Shown here piece after piece: positions 61,701-64,000 of a stretch of 64,000 nt of DNA. Each line of letters starts with the position of its first letter. The stretch's first letter is position 1. The notes under the pieces are model-generated. The model searched no databases. It had not been told where the DNA came from and was given only the letters and a program-made list of their open reading frames with translations. A program made the translations under genes and the position numbers. The stretch covers positions 867,883 to 931,882 of the forward strand of contig CAADRB010000002.1 in assembly GCA_900708905.1 (NCBI GenBank), read 5' to 3'. The DNA comes from Hymenolepis diminuta (taxonomy: Eukaryota; Platyhelminthes; Cestoda; Cyclophyllidea; Hymenolepididae).

Positions 61701-63939
61701 TAATTGAAAAAGCCTATGCAATATCTTTTCGAAGGCGTCGAACTAAATACTGTTACAACTGTTTTAGACGACGCCTCAATCTTATTCCTTGTGCTGGTTG
61801 TCCTCATGTAGGCTAAAATACCATCCTTTATAGAAAAATACCTCAATTCCTGGATAAAAAGTTTTGATATTCATTTTAGTTTGGCTTTTGTAGCAAGTCC
61901 TGTGCCGAAATTTCAGTCAAGAAGTGTAAAATGACATCAACAAGAATTAACAGACATCTTTATGACTGCAAGGGCCTACTGCCTTGCATTCTTTTAAATC
62001 AATTCACCTTCTTGAAGGACTCTTGTTCTAAAGTGACTGATCTTTCCATTCTTGCACAATCAGCTTTCATGTGTATCGCCAATACTGATCCACACATATT
62101 GCTGGACTATATCTGTTCAACGGGTGATTATAAGGTAACAAGCTTTGTGAAGTTAACATCTTTTATTAATCCAAACACATTCATATAGTAGTTTCATCAC
62201 TCAGTTAGATTTATCATTCTGGAATTATATTTAGATTGATGAAATCAAATTCATTTAAGTTTGATATTCCAACAGCTCCGTGAATCTAAGAATAAGATGG
62301 CATAAAGTAGTGGCAAATAATGTGCTAAGTATTTTCAATGTGTCTGTTTATTTATAAAGATAATATATTATTTGGATATAAAGCTATAGCAGTGAAGATA
62401 TAATCTGGAAAAAGACAGAGATTTTATCTATGGGATTTTGGATTTTCATTTCTTCACAAATCAAGTCAGAAAAATATATGCTGTTGCTTTTCAAAAGATC
62501 CTAGGAAAGGACTTGTATTGAACTTAATGCCAACGCTGAGGATGACATTCTAATACATCGAGTTACAACCACTTTTTCCTTTCCCATGACTTAATGCAAT
62601 AAAAAATTAAGTACTCGAAGTCTTTATTAATCATTGAATTTAGGAAAAGTACAAATGCGCTACTCTTGCATTATTATCAGAGTTTAGGATTAGCATATAA
62701 AGACAGTTTGACACAAATCAGTTTTACTATGATATTATTTTGATGTCCCGACCTAATCTGGATGGTGCACGATTAGTTACCTAATCGAAATTACATTATT
62801 ATTTTGCCCTGTTTCCTAATAGTTACTATAATAAATACGTTTAGCGCAGATTATTGAAGTGTGTGGATTCGCTGAGAAAAAACGCAGTGAATACTTGGTA
62901 TATGCTTTCATTTTAGGGAGGAACAGGTCATCAAGCATTTTTAGGCTCAACTATTCGAGCGATTCCCCCCACTCTATTTGATCCATCTGATTACTCATCG
63001 ATCGCTTGGTTACCAGAAAATACAGACACAGTTGCCCCTGAAACAAAGTGGAATAACACGGTGGTCGCGGTTTATCTCACGTATTGCCTTTATGTAAGTT
63101 ATGAGAGTTTAGCTAGCGGCTTTTCCTACATGCCACGATATAATACTATACTATCATTGCCGATACAGATCGCAGGTTATCCGGTGGATTGGGAGTATAC
63201 AGATATGCTCAGAAAATTACCCTCTCCTGCAAACCGTCCTAAATGTATTCCAGCAAGTTGGTTAGCAGCCTGTATCTTGTTTCACTGGCAATCTACCAAT
63301 ATCACATCATTCGAAATAGGCGACAAAATTGGTCTACAGCGCCACAATAAGAAATTTAAATGTGCAGAACTTGGAAAAGCTATTTATCCAACTATTGCTC
63401 TTGTTAATAATTCCTGTGACCCTTCGGCAATGGTAGTTTTTGGTAATGGTGGTGAAGCTAGTCTCGTAACTTTAAGGCGTCTTTCTGCCGGGTCAGAAGT
63501 CTCAATTAAGTATTTCGCAAAATATTATGACGAAACGAAAGAAAATCGTCAGAAGCTGCTGAAAGATATTTTTCGCTTTGATTGCAAATGCGAGGCTTGT
63601 ATAAAAGGATGGTGCAAAAGTTCGTTGGATTTAAATGAAATAGTTGTATGCCCACTATGCCGCACAGAATTTAATTTATTCGAAATTGACTGTTCTTTTT
63701 GTTCATCCCGTTCATGGTTGAACAGCTATCAAGAAATAATTCAAGATCTCCATAAGTTAGAAAGAGATATTAATAATGGCTCTGTGAACTTAAAATTAAT
63801 AAAATCGGCCTCAAGTCTAATAAGAAAAGCCGTAACTCGTATCGTTCCTCCTTCACAAACACTCCGAAGGCTAGAGGAATCTTTTGAATGCTTGATCAAT
63901 TTCAAGTATAACGTCTGGACGGAAGAACCTTGGTGTTAA
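58507..63939 (+). CDS. SMYD4: SMYD4-like protein: TPR, SET and MYND domains, six exons, 757 residues
   Basis: Probable protein lysine methyltransferase of the SMYD4 family (transfer of methyl from S-adenosylmethionine). The model joins 58507-58714, 58788-59065, 60714-61104, 61689-61807, 61880-62134 and 62917-63939; introns are 73, 1648, 584, 72 and 782 nt, all GT-AG with matching phases. TPR-like helices span about residues 80-200 (LGLLDEAIQDANEALK; KGSIAKAVKNFEKALEI). The SET N-part begins at about 275 (GWTLETTRDVEAGEFLIIE). The MYND zinc ligands are all present: C314, C317, C327, C330, C336, C340, H358, C362. The SET C-part has NNSC at 581-584, where the family norm is NHSC, then Y606, and post-SET Cys 630, 632 and 635. 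CPLC and CSFC at 652-669 may bind a further zinc. Length is close to vertebrate SMYD4 (about 800). A good acceptor immediately precedes the ATG, so an untranslated first exon upstream is likely. A continuation past the window edge cannot be excluded. Confidence 0.88.
58788..59065 (+). CDS. SMYD4: SMYD4-like exon 2 (TPR repeats)
   Basis: The acceptor is TTTTTTTTCAAG and the donor AAG|GTTTGT. Two leading bases complete the previous codon. It encodes residues 70-162, with two TPR-like helical pairs, including the alternating pattern of LYTLGLLDEAIQDANEALK. Confidence 0.85.
59666..60064 (+). repeat. Diverged direct repeat pair in SMYD4-like intron 2
   Basis: The 54-nt segment 59666-59719 and the 55-nt segment 60010-60064 align in the same orientation with roughly three quarters identity, sharing blocks such as TAACCCC, ATGAAATA and GAAATTCTG. 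They are old copies of an unidentified element or a decayed local duplication. Confidence 0.5.
60714..61104 (+). CDS. SMYD4: SMYD4-like exon 3 (TPR and SET N-part)
   Basis: The acceptor is GACTTTAG and the donor G|GTAAAT in phase 1. It encodes residues 163-292 plus one base: a further TPR (GHCHMHKGSIAKAVKNFEKA), a linker, then the start of the SET domain (GPEVGWTLETTRDVEAG), which supplies the cofactor-binding strand in SMYD proteins. Confidence 0.9.
61390..61455 (+). repeat. Degenerate tRNA-like stretch in SMYD4-like intron 3
   Basis: A perfect 5-bp stem ACTCA/TGAGT around a 7-nt loop resembles an anticodon arm, and GAGTCTAGATCCC resembles a B-box. There is no closed acceptor stem. It may be a decayed tRNA pseudogene or tRNA-derived SINE. 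Confidence 0.22.
61689..61807 (+). CDS. SMYD4: SMYD4-like exon 4 (first half of MYND)
   Basis: The acceptor is TTTCAATTAG and the donor CAT|GTAGGC (a weaker donor). It encodes residues 293-332: GEFLIIEKAYA, an RRRR run, then the first two MYND Cys pairs, YCYNC and CAGC. Confidence 0.88.
61880..62134 (+). CDS. SMYD4: SMYD4-like exon 5 (second half of MYND)
   Basis: The acceptor is CATTTTAG and the donor AAG|GTAACA, both phase 0. FCSKSC and HLYDC complete the MYND zinc ligands. The rest, to residue 417, is the helical linker that follows MYND in SMYD proteins. The 72-nt intron before it splits the MYND finger between ligands 4 and 5. Confidence 0.9.
62917..63939 (+). CDS. SMYD4: SMYD4-like exon 6 (SET C-part, post-SET, stop)
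   Basis: The acceptor is TTCATTTTAG; the frame is open for 340 residues to TAA at 63937-63939 and is the longest in the window. It carries ALVNNSCDPSAMVVF (NHSC-equivalent), GSEVSIKYF, FDCKCEAC and CPLC/CSFC. The C-terminal helical region after it is shorter than in vertebrate SMYD4. No polyadenylation signal lies in the remaining 61 nt. Confidence 0.92.
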   Translation, partial: GGTGHQAFLGSTIRAIPPTLFDPSDYSSIAWLPENTDTVAPETKWNNTVVAVYLTYCLYVSYESLASGFSYMPRYNTILSLPIQIAGYPVDWEYTDMLRKLPSPANRPKCIPASWLAACILFHWQSTNITSFEIGDKIGLQRHNKKFKCAELGKAIYPTIALVNNSCDPSAMVVFGNGGEASLVTLRRLSAGSEVSIKYFAKYYDETKENRQKLLKDIFRFDCKCEACIKGWCKSSLDLNEIVVCPLCRTEFNLFEIDCSFCSSRSWLNSYQEIIQDLHKLERDINNGSVNLKLIKSASSLIRKAVTRIVPPSQTLRRLEESFECLINFKYNVWTEEPWC

Positions 63940-64000
63940 CAAGACGGTTTTAGGCTCTTCATAAATCTTTGATTTTCTGTTCTTAAACGTTTTGGTTGAC

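Noticed and set aside
1..64000. CRISPR arrays, insertion sequences, operons, riboswitches and other bacterial features.
   Set aside because: No regularly spaced repeats or bacterial gene organisation; the genes have spliceosomal introns.

Overview
The window is AT-rich eukaryotic DNA (roughly one third G+C by eye) with two spliced genes at its ends and a long gene-poor interior. GT-AG introns, from about 70 to 1650 nt, interrupt both genes. One gene is a recognisable SMYD4-family protein, so the source is an animal. The base composition, mix of intron sizes and spacing would suit an invertebrate such as a flatworm, but the sequence does not settle the phylum. There are no bacterial-type operons, no CRISPR array, no confident tRNA or rRNA gene, and no intact transposon coding region. 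One assembly gap of 70 N lies at 31740-31809.

Layout. 1-5504: no supported gene. 5505-6579: two 300-nt arms, identical by eye and in inverted orientation, separated by 475 nt; a 200-codon open frame runs from the right arm to 6940. 6941-16203: no supported gene, with a few G+C-richer islands. 16204-18819, minus strand: a four-exon gene whose frames join across three introns into an unrecognised 329-residue protein, basic and rich in Ser, Pro and Arg. 18820-58506: almost 40 kb with no confident gene, holding simple repeats, short hairpins, two degenerate tRNA-like stretches (one more lies in a SMYD4 intron), G+C-richer islands and two weak coding candidates (an exon-like stretch at 38356-38483 and a 65-codon ORF at 55955-56152). 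58507-63939, plus strand: a six-exon SMYD4-like gene encoding TPR, split SET, MYND and post-SET parts, 757 residues as modelled.

The two genes show no functional link. The SMYD4-like product is probably a TPR-containing protein lysine methyltransferase or a methyltransferase-like scaffold. Its normally conserved SET motif NHSC reads NNSC here. The minus-strand protein may be a disordered, lineage-restricted scaffold or regulatory protein. The strongest structural oddity is the inverted repeat at 5505-6579.
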